Shown here in pieces: positions 1-8,677 of a stretch of 64,000 bases of DNA. The stretch comes from DATFVA01 sp963745945. Its GTDB lineage: Bacteria > Bacteroidota > Ignavibacteria > Ignavibacteriales > Ignavibacteriaceae. The stretch is taken from positions 62,001 to 126,000 of the forward strand of contig CAVUZG010000009.1 of assembly GCA_963745945.1 (NCBI GenBank). Reading direction: 5' to 3'. The notes beneath the pieces are model-generated. The model saw only the letters and a list, made by a program, of their open reading frames with translations. It ran no database searches and was not told the DNA's origin. The position numbers were made by a program, and so were the translations under genes. The stretch's first letter is position 1; each line of letters opens with the position of its first letter.

Positions 1-558
1 AGCCCAGCGAGAGAAATGGGGGAGCTGTGCGTTAACAACATTTAATGTTCCGGAATTTAAATCCACAGTAACTCCATCATTTACTGTTGGAGCTAAATTT
101 CCGTTAGTATCTACGTAATAAAAATTTACATCATCAGGATTTACACCACTAAGATCGACACCTGTAATTGTATAATTAAGTATTACGGGCTGACTGAAAG
201 TCATTGAAGGGAAAAAGTCAACACCGGCTTCTGATCCAACCTGCATTGTAATATTCCGGTCATTAGAAAATGCATAATTATTTGCCGGTACAGTTAATTT
301 GCAGTCAACAGTAACTAAGTTTCCATTTGTGCCTAAGTAACTTCTGGTAAGATGTAATTGTCCACCTGCAGTCCCGCTGACATTCTGTGATGTTGTAAAA
401 ACATCTTCAACGTTTATATCGGCTTTAGCCGGGAGCATAATAATGGTTTTTGACTGAGTTTTTTCAATATTGTTAATTGGTTCTGTGATATTACTTTCCT
501 GCATACACCCCACAAATGAAAGTAATAATAATGCAGTTACATATGATAACTTCCGCAT
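1..558 (-). CDS. Putative lipoprotein, C-terminal part outside window
   Basis: The reading frame opens at ATG 556-558 on the minus strand and runs 186 codons without a stop to the window edge, so the C-terminus is missing. The N-terminus is a lipoprotein signal: MRKLSYVTALLLLSFVGC, with a lipobox cysteine at residue 18 followed by a Thr/Asn-rich linker. The remainder is beta-rich and ends here in HFSRWA, a pattern I associate with surface proteins of this phylum that carry a ZU5-like repeat before a sorting region. No catalytic motif is visible. Function unknown; an outer-surface or periplasmic lipid-anchored protein is the safest reading. Confidence 0.75.
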   Translation of the reverse strand, partial: MRKLSYVTALLLLSFVGCMQESNITEPINNIEKTQSKTIIMLPAKADINVEDVFTTSQNVSGTAGGQLHLTRSYLGTNGNLVTVDCKLTVPANNYAFSNDRNITMQVGSEAGVDFFPSMTFSQPVILNYTITGVDLSGVNPDDVNFYYVDTNGNLAPTVNDGVTVDLNSGTLNVVNAQLPHFSRWA

Positions 559-864
559 TTTAACTCGCCCTTCTATTGTTTATAATTTGAATATTTGGTT
601 TCAATTTATTGGTTTTCTCCATTGAGAAATTTGTATTAAAAAGCCAAGGATTATGCCAGATTTGCATTTGTAAATGTTACTTACTGAATTTTTTGTGATA
701 GAAACTTCGGTAAGAGTTACTGTGGGTTTTAGAAATTATTACTGCTACTTTTTGAGATGAGAATAGAGATTTGTTGCCAAATGAAACAAAAAATTATCTG
801 TTTAGAGAAAGATGAAATTCAAAGTTTTACTAATAATATTAACAAGAAATAAACCTTAAAATAC
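559..864. other. Intergenic region, no gene seen
   Basis: This 306-base AT-rich stretch separates the lipoprotein start from the stop of the next minus-strand gene. Any promoter for the lipoprotein must lie here, but I see no convincing promoter, hairpin terminator or RNA gene. Confidence 0.5.
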
Positions 865-1434
865 TTATTTGACAATTTTTGAGATCTGTTTGAATTCATC
901 TGTACCGCATACATTGAGCAATTCAAACAATATTGCCTCGGTTGTCGTTATCTCTGCCCCATGATGTCTCATTCTGTCAAGAGCAGTTCTGTAATCAAAT
1001 TCATTTCTGGATGAAATTGCATCAGCAGCAACATTAACCTGAAAATCATTGGCAAGAAGATCCAGAATTGTCTGCTGAACACAAACGTGAGCTTCAATGC
1101 CCGCAACAACTACCTGCACTGCGTTATTATCCTTTAAACGGGGAAAAAGATTTCCTGCACCTGAACAACTGAATGTCATTTTTTGGATTGCACTTAATCC
1201 TTCCAGTTCTTTTAAAAGTGTACCTGACGTATTGCCAAGTCCTTTCGGATACTGTTCAGTATAGAAAATCGGGATATTAAGGATTTTAAATCCCTTAATT
1301 AATTTTAAACTATTATTTATAACCTGTGCTGGCTTGTCCATTACCGAAAGTATTTTTTCCTGTATATCAATGAGGAGTAATGCTGAAGTATCCCGTTTCA
1401 GAATTTTCTCGTTGTATTTAATAGTTGATTCCAT
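865..1434 (-). CDS. Isochorismatase-family cysteine hydrolase
   Basis: A 189-residue protein with the isochorismatase/nicotinamidase fold. The family triad is readable: Asp23 in LLLIDIQ, Lys85 in IQKMTFSC and the nucleophile Cys118 in GIEAHVCVQQ, preceded by the usual cis-peptide region. Length and the AHVCV context resemble the YcaC-like hydrolase branch, not true nicotinamidase, whose metal-binding Asp/His set I do not see. The substrate cannot be assigned. It lies 16 bases downstream of the C39-like peptidase gene on the same strand, so the two are probably co-transcribed. Confidence 0.88.
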   Translation of the reverse strand: MESTIKYNEKILKRDTSALLLIDIQEKILSVMDKPAQVINNSLKLIKGFKILNIPIFYTEQYPKGLGNTSGTLLKELEGLSAIQKMTFSCSGAGNLFPRLKDNNAVQVVVAGIEAHVCVQQTILDLLANDFQVNVAADAISSRNEFDYRTALDRMRHHGAEITTTEAILFELLNVCGTDEFKQISKIVK

Positions 1435-1450
1435 AATACACCTTTAAATT

Positions 1451-2287
1451 TTAGTAAATCGGATCCATCCCATATTTACCGCAAGCATACATCATTAGTA
1501 ATGCAGAAAGATCAACAAGTGTTTTTTTCTGATCTTCAGCATGGATAACGAGGTTATACACTTCAGAAACAAACCTCATGTTTTTTAAAATCTTTTTAAG
1601 TTCTTCATAGGTAGGCTGCCCGTGCCAGTTTGCCACTTCCTCTACAAGCATCTTCTCATGTCTTCTTAAAAATTCAGCAAAAGAAATTGACCGAATTGTA
1701 TGAGAGGTCCTTGGTCTGCACATAGTTATCAGATCATTAAAATAAGTATCCCATTTTTCAGCAAGTACACGGTTACTATCTCTCATTACATACCTTGCTT
1801 TTTCAAGTGAGAATTTCGCTTTTGTACGGGGTTTAAATTTTGAAGAAAGGGCATAACCATCATAACTGGTAAAACCTGTTTCATCATCAATGTATTTCCA
1901 TCGCTTTAAAAGCTGTCTCGCTGAGTATATAATAATTACTTTATCAAATCCGCTATCAACCACTATAAATTTTCCCTGCTGTGCATTAATAACAGTGAAC
2001 CAATGTTCCCAATCATCAACACTAAGAATGCAGGGATATCCCGACTTTAGTTGATCACTGAGAGCTTTGATTGCTTCCTCCGGTGTTTCTCTCCGGAAAT
2101 ATTTCATTTTACAATCATATGTTTTTGCAGCTTTGGCGAGACCAATTTCATCTGTGCCGTACCACCATGTGCTTCCGGCACGTTTTGCAATTTCTCTTTC
2201 ATTTTCAAATCTGCCCAGCATCACCAGGGCGTACTTTAAAGCGAAAGGACCACATTGATATTTATAGGGTTGAGGATAAAAACTCAT
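1451..2287 (-). CDS. C39-like papain-fold cysteine peptidase, putative
   Basis: The first 115 residues of this 278-residue protein match the peptidase C39-like pattern: Cys12 in YQCGPFALKYAL, His95 in DWEHWFTVI and Asp111 in FIVVDSG form a plausible catalytic triad. There is no signal peptide or transmembrane segment, so unlike bacteriocin-exporter C39 domains this is a free-standing cytosolic protein. Residues 150-278 are helical with no motif I recognise. It is divergent from an ATP-grasp ligase gene across about 100 bases and leads into the isochorismatase-like gene. A peptide-cleaving role paired with peptide-bond formation next door is only an inference. Confidence 0.72.
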   Translation of the reverse strand: MSFYPQPYKYQCGPFALKYALVMLGRFENEREIAKRAGSTWWYGTDEIGLAKAAKTYDCKMKYFRRETPEEAIKALSDQLKSGYPCILSVDDWEHWFTVINAQQGKFIVVDSGFDKVIIIYSARQLLKRWKYIDDETGFTSYDGYALSSKFKPRTKAKFSLEKARYVMRDSNRVLAEKWDTYFNDLITMCRPRTSHTIRSISFAEFLRRHEKMLVEEVANWHGQPTYEELKKILKNMRFVSEVYNLVIHAEDQKKTLVDLSALLMMYACGKYGMDPIY

Positions 2288-2385
2288 ATATTAAGTTAAT
2301 TTTTATAATTTAATTTAATGATTAACATGCTTTAAATCAGCATGATAATTTTGTGAGCTTTGCGATTTTCTTTATTTTTATTTTT

Positions 2386-3441
2386 ATGAGTAAAAGAAAA
2401 TTGAAAGTTGCAATAGTTTTTAATGAGTCCCAACCTGACTTTTATGTAAAATCTGTAGAACATGAGATAAAAGAGCTCGATTTTATTCCATATTTTGAGG
2501 TAGAAGAACTTACACCTATTGAAGAATATGAGTTTATGGCTACGAAGCTATGTAAATCTGGCTTAGAAGCATATCCTCTGAATATCTTTGATGATCTCGG
2601 AATTCTGTTAAAAGATATCAGAAAAAACCAACCTGACGTAATTTTTAACTTTATGGAACTCTACAAAGATAATTCCAGACTGGAGATGAATCTTGTAGGT
2701 ATGCTGGAATTACTAGGGACACCTTACACCGGGGCTCCCCCTATGGCACTTGCAAACTGTCAAAGCAAAGTGCTGGCAAAAAGAATCCTCAATTCATACG
2801 GAATAAAAACAGCAAATTTTATATTGATTAAAAAATCAGTGAAACATTACAAGCATAATTTAAAATTTCCATTAATAATTAAACCGGTTTTTGAAGATGC
2901 AAGTGTTGGTATCGAAAATAATTCAATCGTAAAGAATACGAAAGAACTTCGGGAAAGAGTTGAATATATTTTAACAGTTTTTCAGCAGCCGGCACTTGTT
3001 GAGGAATTTATAGAAGGCAGAGAATTAAATGTTGCCGTAATGGGGGATAAAGAACCATTTGCTCTTCCGATCAGCGAAATTGATTTTACTGAAATGCCCG
3101 AACATCTTTATAACATTGTAAGCTATCAGGCAAAATGGGATCCAAACCATGAAGCTTATCATAAAACAATTCCAAGTTGTCCCGCTATTCTTCCTAAAAA
3201 GGTAGAGAAAAAAGCCAAAGAAATTGCAGTTGAAGCTTTTAAAATAATGGGTTGCAGAGATTATGCACGTATTGATATGCGGCTTTCCCATAATAATGAA
3301 TTGTATGTTCTGGAAGTTAATCCGAACCCGGACCTTACAGAAAGTGCAGGATTTATGCGCTCAGCTGAAGCAGCCGGTATTGGCTACGTTGGAGCATTAA
3401 AAAAAATTATTAGTTTCGCAAAACTGAGAGGGAAGACTTAA
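2386..3441 (+). CDS. D-alanine-D-alanine ligase-like ATP-grasp enzyme
   Basis: An ATP-grasp ligase with pre-ATP-grasp sequence GTPYTGAPPMALANCQSK, the nucleotide-binding lysine region LIIKPVFEDASVGI, the EEFIEGRELNVAV strand, and the Mg-binding end DMRL followed by VLEVNPNPDL. These place it among D-Ala-D-Ala ligase-like proteins, but the N-terminal half differs from Ddl, and it may ligate other amino acids or peptides. I chose ATG 2386 (351 residues): the GTG at 2353 would add a hydrophobic, Phe/Ile-rich leader coded by a T-rich stretch, while MSKRKLKVAIVF is a normal ATP-grasp N-terminus. Neither start has a clear SD. Divergent from the C39-like gene. Confidence 0.83.
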   Translation: MSKRKLKVAIVFNESQPDFYVKSVEHEIKELDFIPYFEVEELTPIEEYEFMATKLCKSGLEAYPLNIFDDLGILLKDIRKNQPDVIFNFMELYKDNSRLEMNLVGMLELLGTPYTGAPPMALANCQSKVLAKRILNSYGIKTANFILIKKSVKHYKHNLKFPLIIKPVFEDASVGIENNSIVKNTKELRERVEYILTVFQQPALVEEFIEGRELNVAVMGDKEPFALPISEIDFTEMPEHLYNIVSYQAKWDPNHEAYHKTIPSCPAILPKKVEKKAKEIAVEAFKIMGCRDYARIDMRLSHNNELYVLEVNPNPDLTESAGFMRSAEAAGIGYVGALKKIISFAKLRGKT

Positions 3442-3474
3442 TTCCAAACTAAATTGTGAGCTAAACTTAAGTTT

Positions 3475-4230
3475 TCAAACGCCGTATTTTTCGTGCAGTG
3501 GTGAATTGATAATATCACGAAGTTTTAATTGCAATTCATCTGTATCATCCTTATTCAATCCGGTTGTAATAATTAACGGATGAATAATTGTTTCTGCTAT
3601 TCCGGGGCTGGCTTTTCCTTTAAATAATCCCTTACGCTGTAACCGTATCCAGTTTGTTGTAAAAGTTATGGGTAAAATGGGAATTTGCTTGTTAATCGCT
3701 AATGAAACTGAACCGGTTTTAAATTCCGTTAGTTTTGGGGCAACCTTAGAAATAGTTCCTTCAGGAAGAATCACTAACGGATGCCCTTCATCAATGACTT
3801 CCATCATTTTTTTGAATGATTTTATTATCCCCATTTTATTGTGTCTGTCCACTAGTATATTCATCCCGGAAGTGTAAAAAATATGAAATAAAGGCCATTT
3901 TTCTACTTCTTTTTTACCGGTAAACACAAAATACTGATCAAATATTGAATAAAGACAGGGAATATCTAAAAATGAACTGTGATTTGAACAGATTAAAAAT
4001 GGCTGATTATCAATAATATTTTCCCTTCCCTCAATCCTCAAAAAAACACCACCTAAACGCAAAAATAATTTTGCATAAAATTTCATAAACTTAAAAGCCG
4101 AAGGGAAGCGTCTCTTTTGAGATAATAAGAAACGAAAAAAAGGATAGAACAGAATTAATAATAATACAAAACATACAAGCAAGTATATTTTGTATATAAA
4201 CCTTAACGGAATTAAAATAATTGAGCTCAT
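3475..4230 (-). CDS. 1-acyl-sn-glycerol-3-phosphate acyltransferase (PlsC family)
   Basis: The protein has a hydrophobic N-terminal segment (about residues 5-35) that anchors it in the membrane. The acyltransferase motifs follow: HSSFLD (His84, Asp89), the VDRHNK arginine motif around residue 129, and PEGTIS (Glu157-Gly-Thr). PlsC proteins transfer an acyl chain to the sn-2 position of lysophosphatidic acid in phospholipid synthesis. At 251 residues it is of normal length. It is convergent with the ATP-grasp gene (33 bases between stops) and stands alone, with no other lipid gene beside it. A homologue acting on another lipid acceptor is possible. Confidence 0.87.
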   Translation of the reverse strand: MSSIILIPLRFIYKIYLLVCFVLLLILFYPFFRFLLSQKRRFPSAFKFMKFYAKLFLRLGGVFLRIEGRENIIDNQPFLICSNHSSFLDIPCLYSIFDQYFVFTGKKEVEKWPLFHIFYTSGMNILVDRHNKMGIIKSFKKMMEVIDEGHPLVILPEGTISKVAPKLTEFKTGSVSLAINKQIPILPITFTTNWIRLQRKGLFKGKASPGIAETIIHPLIITTGLNKDDTDELQLKLRDIINSPLHEKYGV

Positions 4231-4764
4231 TAAAAGAATTTGCTAAATCCGGAATTCTAAAAGCATAAAATTAATAATTGCTTTCACATATGCAATTATT
4301 AAGTATAATCGTAAGTATAATTAATACCCGGAGCGGAAGTATATACCCGGGTAAATTGTTTGGTGAAATATATAGTTGAAAATTACTTTTAGCTGACTCA
4401 ATTCGTCCAGCTTTATTTATGCTGAAGTACCATCAGCATCATTTATAAGGAGAATTTGATTTTTTTTATGGTGTATTGTAAAGTAAAACGGATTAAAATT
4501 AAATGTTTCATAATCTTATGCTCGTGTATTAATTCTACCACGTAGAAGTTATATTTTCCCAAATCAAAATGAATACTGATTTTTTTTAAGCTAGAGTAGA
4601 TGGAATTTGTTTGACGTCTTGTCTATCCCGTAATTATTTTTATTAGTAACAGTATGCTTTTTCGGGTTCATAAAATCAATAATCATTGAATAGATATGTC
4701 TTATTTCCGAAAACTGATATTTCTAGTTACTTCCAGGTTTCATTCAATCTTTCATTAATTTAAA
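4231..4764. other. 534-base intergenic region without a recognisable gene
   Basis: No frame of useful length, tRNA or known RNA motif is visible. One small perfect inverted repeat is present, ATGCTGA at 4419-4425 and TCAGCAT at 4433-4439 with a 7-base loop. It lacks a T-run and is therefore not an intrinsic terminator. The region must hold the promoter for the PlsC gene (minus strand). Confidence 0.5.
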
Positions 4765-5532
4765 TCAAAGTCCTGAGATTAGTGTTATTATTTCTCTCAA
4801 ATTTATCGCCTCAAAATCAGGATGGATTGCTTCATCAGAAATCGGATACTTCGTTTTTCCTGTGTAGACAAGTATTCCTGTTCCGCCGATCCTTTGTGCA
4901 CCCATAATATCTGACTCAAGATCATCACCAATCATCACGAATTTATCGTCTTTTTTAAATCCGAGTCTTTTCAAAGCTGTCTGAAAATAGATTGGGGAAG
5001 GTTTTCCGATAAGAATGGCTTTTTCTTCTGTCGCATATTCTATTGCAGTTATAAAAGCACCTGCATCCATAGTTAGAGTTTTTCCGTCAGGCTGCCAGAA
5101 CCTGTTTTTATGCATAGCAACTATATCTGCTCCATTTAAAACTTTTCTGAAAATCTCATTCATTGTTTTATAATTCCATCTGTCGCCAATGTCTCCTAAA
5201 ACAACCGCTTCCGGATTTTCGTCAAAATCAAATTGTTCAAAAAAAGGTTTAATGTTTTCACGACAGTAAACCGAAACTCTTGTATAATTTTTTTTTACAT
5301 AATCAAGAGTTGCATCAACGGATGTCATTGCGGCAATTTCATAATCAATTCCTGCTTTACGGATAAATTCGATCATAGCTTCGGAGGTGCGTAGTGTTGA
5401 GTTACTAATAAGGAAGAAAGGTATTTTGTTTTTTGTGAGGAATGAAAAAAAGTCTCCGGCATCTTCAGCGTTTTTATCACCGAGTTTTATAACGCCATCA
5501 AAATCTATTAAGACAGGAATTCTATTTATCAT
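4765..5532 (-). CDS. HAD-superfamily phosphatase, NagD-like (subclass IIA)
   Basis: Motif I is LIDFDGVI with Asp10 and Asp12 (nucleophile and acid/base), motif II the Ser/Thr of ISNSTLRTS, motif III the lysine of LIGKPSP and motif IV IGDDLESDIMGA. The large C2-type cap between motifs II and III marks subclass IIA, as in NagD, phosphoglycolate or p-nitrophenyl phosphatases. At 255 residues it has the normal length. The substrate is unknown. The gene starts just downstream of the terminator of the B12 operon, so it probably has its own transcript. Confidence 0.88.
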   Translation of the reverse strand: MINRIPVLIDFDGVIKLGDKNAEDAGDFFSFLTKNKIPFFLISNSTLRTSEAMIEFIRKAGIDYEIAAMTSVDATLDYVKKNYTRVSVYCRENIKPFFEQFDFDENPEAVVLGDIGDRWNYKTMNEIFRKVLNGADIVAMHKNRFWQPDGKTLTMDAGAFITAIEYATEEKAILIGKPSPIYFQTALKRLGFKKDDKFVMIGDDLESDIMGAQRIGGTGILVYTGKTKYPISDEAIHPDFEAINLREIITLISGL

Positions 5533-5535
5533 AAT

Positions 5536-5561
5536 AAAAAACCCGGCAGTTAACCGGGTTT
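5536..5561 (-). terminator. Intrinsic terminator of the btuB-DUF6580 operon
   Basis: On the minus strand an 8-bp perfect stem (AAACCCGG paired with CCGGGTTT, 7-base loop) runs into a T-rich tail. It lies directly after the DUF6580 stop codon and before the phosphatase gene. Confidence 0.88.
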
Positions 5562-5573
5562 ATAAAATCAATA

Positions 5574-6104
5574 TTAAGCTTTAACAGTGGAGAGTTGAGG
5601 GAATTTCACTTTTGCAAGTTCAAATAATCCAAACATTAAACCCGCATAGAAAAGATTTCCCATTAAATTATAACCAAAGAATGGAATTGCAGCAATATAA
5701 CACTCTGCTAATCCTGCAGGCGTTACCGGGTAGAGAACACCGGTAATCCAGAATGCGAAGTTTGTAATAACAAAAAATGAAACCGAAGCTACAATGCTTG
5801 CAATTAAAACATTAGAAACATTTTTCTTCTGCACCATCGTCATCCCTATCACAACTATCAGTGCAAATGCCAGGTAAACAGCAATTATAGTAGAGTGAAA
5901 ACCAAGAAAAAGATCAGTAATAAACATAGCAATAAGCGGAACTGCAAAAGCCATTTTTTTATTAGCGAAATACGCTCCACCAAACAAAGCCATCGCTCCA
6001 ACTGCTGTAAAATTAGGCAGGTGTGGAATAAACCTGGTAAGGGCAGCTGCGGCAATCATTCCGCACAAAACAAGGAAACGCGGTGATATCAATTTTGAAT
6101 TCAT
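5574..6104 (-). CDS. DUF6580-family membrane protein, candidate B12-linked transporter
   Basis: A 176-residue integral membrane protein with about five hydrophobic segments. The N-terminal stretch with RFIPHLPNFTAVGAMALFGG and the later TDLFLGFH are hallmarks of the DUF6580 family, described as putative transport proteins and similar in size and topology to ECF-type S components. It is the second gene after a BtuB-like receptor that is controlled by a cobalamin riboswitch, with 107 bases between them and a shared terminator. This suggests a role in moving cobalamin or a precursor across the inner membrane. That function is an inference; no transport ATPase is nearby. Confidence 0.85.
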   Translation of the reverse strand: MNSKLISPRFLVLCGMIAAAALTRFIPHLPNFTAVGAMALFGGAYFANKKMAFAVPLIAMFITDLFLGFHSTIIAVYLAFALIVVIGMTMVQKKNVSNVLIASIVASVSFFVITNFAFWITGVLYPVTPAGLAECYIAAIPFFGYNLMGNLFYAGLMFGLFELAKVKFPQLSTVKA

Positions 6105-6211
6105 TTTAGACTCCTTTCAATAATTAAACTTATGTTTTTAATAATTAATATTCACTATGATTTTTAATAAAAATAAAGATAAGACATCTTCCGGATAAAT
6201 ATTATGTTTAA

Positions 6212-8164
6212 TTACAACTTTAAATTAAATCCTCCGAAAATGGAAAAACCCGGAGTGGCATAGCCATAAACCTCTTCATAATATTTATCAAGAAGATTAT
6301 TCAACTTAGTATAAATTTGAAGATAGCTGAAAACATCATAACTGGCTGCCAGATTAACTAAGTTATAACTATCAAGACTTACTCTTTTAGATTCGGTACC
6401 GTTAAAATATTTATCATCCCTTTTCCCTACAAAAATAACATCAAAATTGGCATTAATTTTATTTGTAAAGGAATAATTTAAACTTAAAACTCCTTTGTGA
6501 ACCGGTCGTCTTAATAAAGAAAGATTCTTATCGGGAGAATTCTCACTAAGGTCTTTGGTTTTTGTATAAGTATAATTTGTTTTTATCAACAGGTTATCCA
6601 GAGGTTTTGCTGTTATATAGAATTCTTCACCATAACTTTTAGCTTTATTAACATTTATTGTTTTATAATTCTCATCAAATCCAAAAAGATCTTTAAAATT
6701 ATTACTGAAATATGTAGCCCCGATATTTATTTTATTTCCTAATAGATTTTGATCAATTCCGATATCCCATCCCGTACTTTTTTCAGGGCTTAATTTTTCA
6801 TTTCCAAACGCAGGGTCATACAGATAAAATAATGATGGCGCTTTAAATCCTGTTCCATAAGTAGCTTTTAATTTGGTTCCGGTTTCCCAGATCATTAAGG
6901 CCGGAGCAATTCTGTAAGTTGTTGCATCTCTAAATATGTCATGATAATCATACCTTATTCCAAGATTTAAGAAAAAGCGATCCAGTATATTACTTTGTTC
7001 TTCAAAAAAAGCTCCTTTTGTAGCAGCTTTTTTAAAAGGAAAATCACTTTCAAAATTTCCGTAGGATGAATTTATGTAGTAATTACTCAAAGCTGTTTCT
7101 GTTTCATATTCTGCTCCAAGGGTTAATGAAAATGGTTTTGCAAAATTATATGAACTCTGAATATCAAATTTTGTTTTCTGTCCATCGTACATACTTTTGG
7201 ATGAAGACGGATTGTATAGAGTAGAGTCAAATCCATATTTTCTTACATTTCTCAAATAAGATACGCCCGCTTTCCCATTCCATGTATTTTTATCATCTGA
7301 GAATATTGTTTCCATCCTGAAGATATTTTCCTCGAGAGTATATTTATATGTCGGGTCATCCCCAAACTGTCCGCCGGATTGATCATAATCGGCATCGCCA
7401 TTGGTATACTGATAAAACAAATTCAGCTTAAAATCATTATTAAGATTTAGCCCGGTCTTGAATGATCCGGTAAAATTGGAAGCCCCGTCTTTTTCTGAAT
7501 TACCATACTTTGAAGAAGCAGAGGAAAATCCGTCAGTCCTCATTCTGGTTAAATTAAGTTGATAGTTAAAAATATCGTAAGTACCATTTATTCCGCCGTT
7601 AAACTTGTAAGTGTTATAGGTTCCTCCCTCACCGGAAAGATAATACTTGTTTCCGGCTGTGCCGGTTTTGGTTATTATATTTATTACACCTGCCAGCGCA
7701 TCAGATCCATAAAGCGTGCTCTGGGGTCCGCGCAGGATTTCAATTCGCTGAATATTATCAGTAAATAAATTTGAAAAATCGTAAGTATTCCCCGGATCAC
7801 TAGGCATATTCATTTCAATCCCATCAATTAATACCAGTGTATGATCTGAGCCGCCGCCTCTTAGGTAAACACTTGCAAGTTTTCCGGGACCACCTTGCTG
7901 CACAACATTTACACCGTATTCATCTCTTAATAAATCCATCACTTTATTTTTCTTTGAGTGTGCTATTTCCGCTGAATCAATAACAGTAATAGAGTTAGCA
8001 AGTTCGATTAAAGGTGTTTCGGTTCTTGTTGCGGTTACTACAACTTCTGAAAGTTTATAAAATCCTGTAGAATCTCCTTTTTGGATTATGCTGTTTTGAG
8101 AATAAACAGGAAAGGAGAGTAAGGCTAAAGCCAGACCTGCTAAATAGAAATTTTTAAAAAACAT
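6212..8164 (-). CDS. btuB: TonB-dependent vitamin B12 receptor
   Basis: The 650-residue product starts with a signal peptide ending near Ser-Gln (residues 1-23). A TonB-box-like segment follows (KLSEVVVTATRTE), then a plug domain with GGPGKLASVYLRGGGSDHTLVLIDG and IEILRGPQSTLYGSDALAGVINI. A beta-barrel follows, ending in the outer-membrane C-terminal signature with final aromatic/hydrophobic residues (FGGFNLKL). This is the BtuB/Cir class of outer-membrane receptors. The cobalamin riboswitch in its leader makes corrinoid the likely ligand. Corrinoid bound by the receptor is taken into the periplasm with TonB-ExbBD energy; those genes are not in the window. The following gene encodes a DUF6580 membrane protein. 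Confidence 0.93.
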   Translation of the reverse strand: MFFKNFYLAGLALALLSFPVYSQNSIIQKGDSTGFYKLSEVVVTATRTETPLIELANSITVIDSAEIAHSKKNKVMDLLRDEYGVNVVQQGGPGKLASVYLRGGGSDHTLVLIDGIEMNMPSDPGNTYDFSNLFTDNIQRIEILRGPQSTLYGSDALAGVINIITKTGTAGNKYYLSGEGGTYNTYKFNGGINGTYDIFNYQLNLTRMRTDGFSSASSKYGNSEKDGASNFTGSFKTGLNLNNDFKLNLFYQYTNGDADYDQSGGQFGDDPTYKYTLEENIFRMETIFSDDKNTWNGKAGVSYLRNVRKYGFDSTLYNPSSSKSMYDGQKTKFDIQSSYNFAKPFSLTLGAEYETETALSNYYINSSYGNFESDFPFKKAATKGAFFEEQSNILDRFFLNLGIRYDYHDIFRDATTYRIAPALMIWETGTKLKATYGTGFKAPSLFYLYDPAFGNEKLSPEKSTGWDIGIDQNLLGNKINIGATYFSNNFKDLFGFDENYKTINVNKAKSYGEEFYITAKPLDNLLIKTNYTYTKTKDLSENSPDKNLSLLRRPVHKGVLSLNYSFTNKINANFDVIFVGKRDDKYFNGTESKRVSLDSYNLVNLAASYDVFSYLQIYTKLNNLLDKYYEEVYGYATPGFSIFGGFNLKL

Positions 8165-8200
8165 GAAGTTACTCCTGTAAAAAAAATAAAAAGTAACTTC
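8165..8200 (-). promoter_or_regulatory. SD-sequestering hairpin before btuB
   Basis: In the mRNA sense GAAGTTACT (8200-8192) and AGTAACTTC (8173-8165) form a perfect 9-bp stem around an 18-base loop. The 3' arm sits directly against the ATG and overlaps the end of the AGGAG ribosome-binding site (8176-8172). The 5' arm can instead pair, through GAAG, with the CUUCG of the riboswitch P13 loop region. This is the layout expected of translational control. Confidence 0.75.
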
Positions 8201-8241
8201 GTGGGGGATTAAACGAATTGTATGGATCGATTCGTAATCTA

Positions 8242-8417
8242 AACCTCACCCGCGAAGGTTGATTAAATATATACGGCAGGTCTCCTGGCTTTGCTAAGCA
8301 ATTAAAAATTTATAATTGAGAATTTTTAATTATTCATTGCTAAGCTTACAGTTGCGCGTCAGCTCCGGATTTTAACCGGATTCCCTATAATTCCCGTTCT
8401 AACCGGGACACCGTAAT
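8242..8417 (-). ncRNA. Cobalamin (AdoCbl-type) riboswitch
   Basis: On the minus strand the hallmarks occur in order. The P1 strand UACGGU (8415-8410) pairs with GCCGUA. The conserved core GGGAAUCCGG continues into GCGCAACUGUAA. The B12 box AGCCAGGAGACCUGCC lies at 8290-8275. The hairpin AACCU/AGGUU (8260-8242), with loop UCGCGGGUG, corresponds to the kissing-loop element P13. A variable AU-rich arm separates the core from the B12 box. It sits in the 5' leader of btuB and should lower expression when cobalamin is abundant. Confidence 0.96.
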
Positions 8418-8677
8418 AATTTGAAAGAACTTTTTAAAGATAAATTCTTCATCCATAAAAACAAAACATATTTTGAAACAGGTCAAAAGATTCTGTTGTA
8501 ATTAAGCAATTTAAATTGCTTTTCTTCTGCTATATAAATAATTTTGATAAACTTCTGTACGATATTAATGTCGTACTCAACTGAAACCAAAAATTGTTTT
8601 ATTAGAATATTGTTACTACCAAAAATATCCGGTTCTCACTTTCCTAAAAGTTACCGATTTAATAAAGGAGAATTTTA

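Noticed and set aside
3442..3474. Terminator between the convergent ATP-grasp and PlsC genes
   Set aside because: Only an AT-only palindrome (AAACTTAAGTTT) is present; too weak to call.
4419..4439. Hairpin ATGCTGA/TCAGCAT as a terminator
   Set aside because: Only 7 bp with no T-run on either strand, and not next to a stop codon.
8421..8677. Promoter elements of btuB and sdhCAB
   Set aside because: Both promoters should be in this gap, but I cannot pick -35/-10 or Bacteroidota-type boxes with confidence in such AT-rich sequence.
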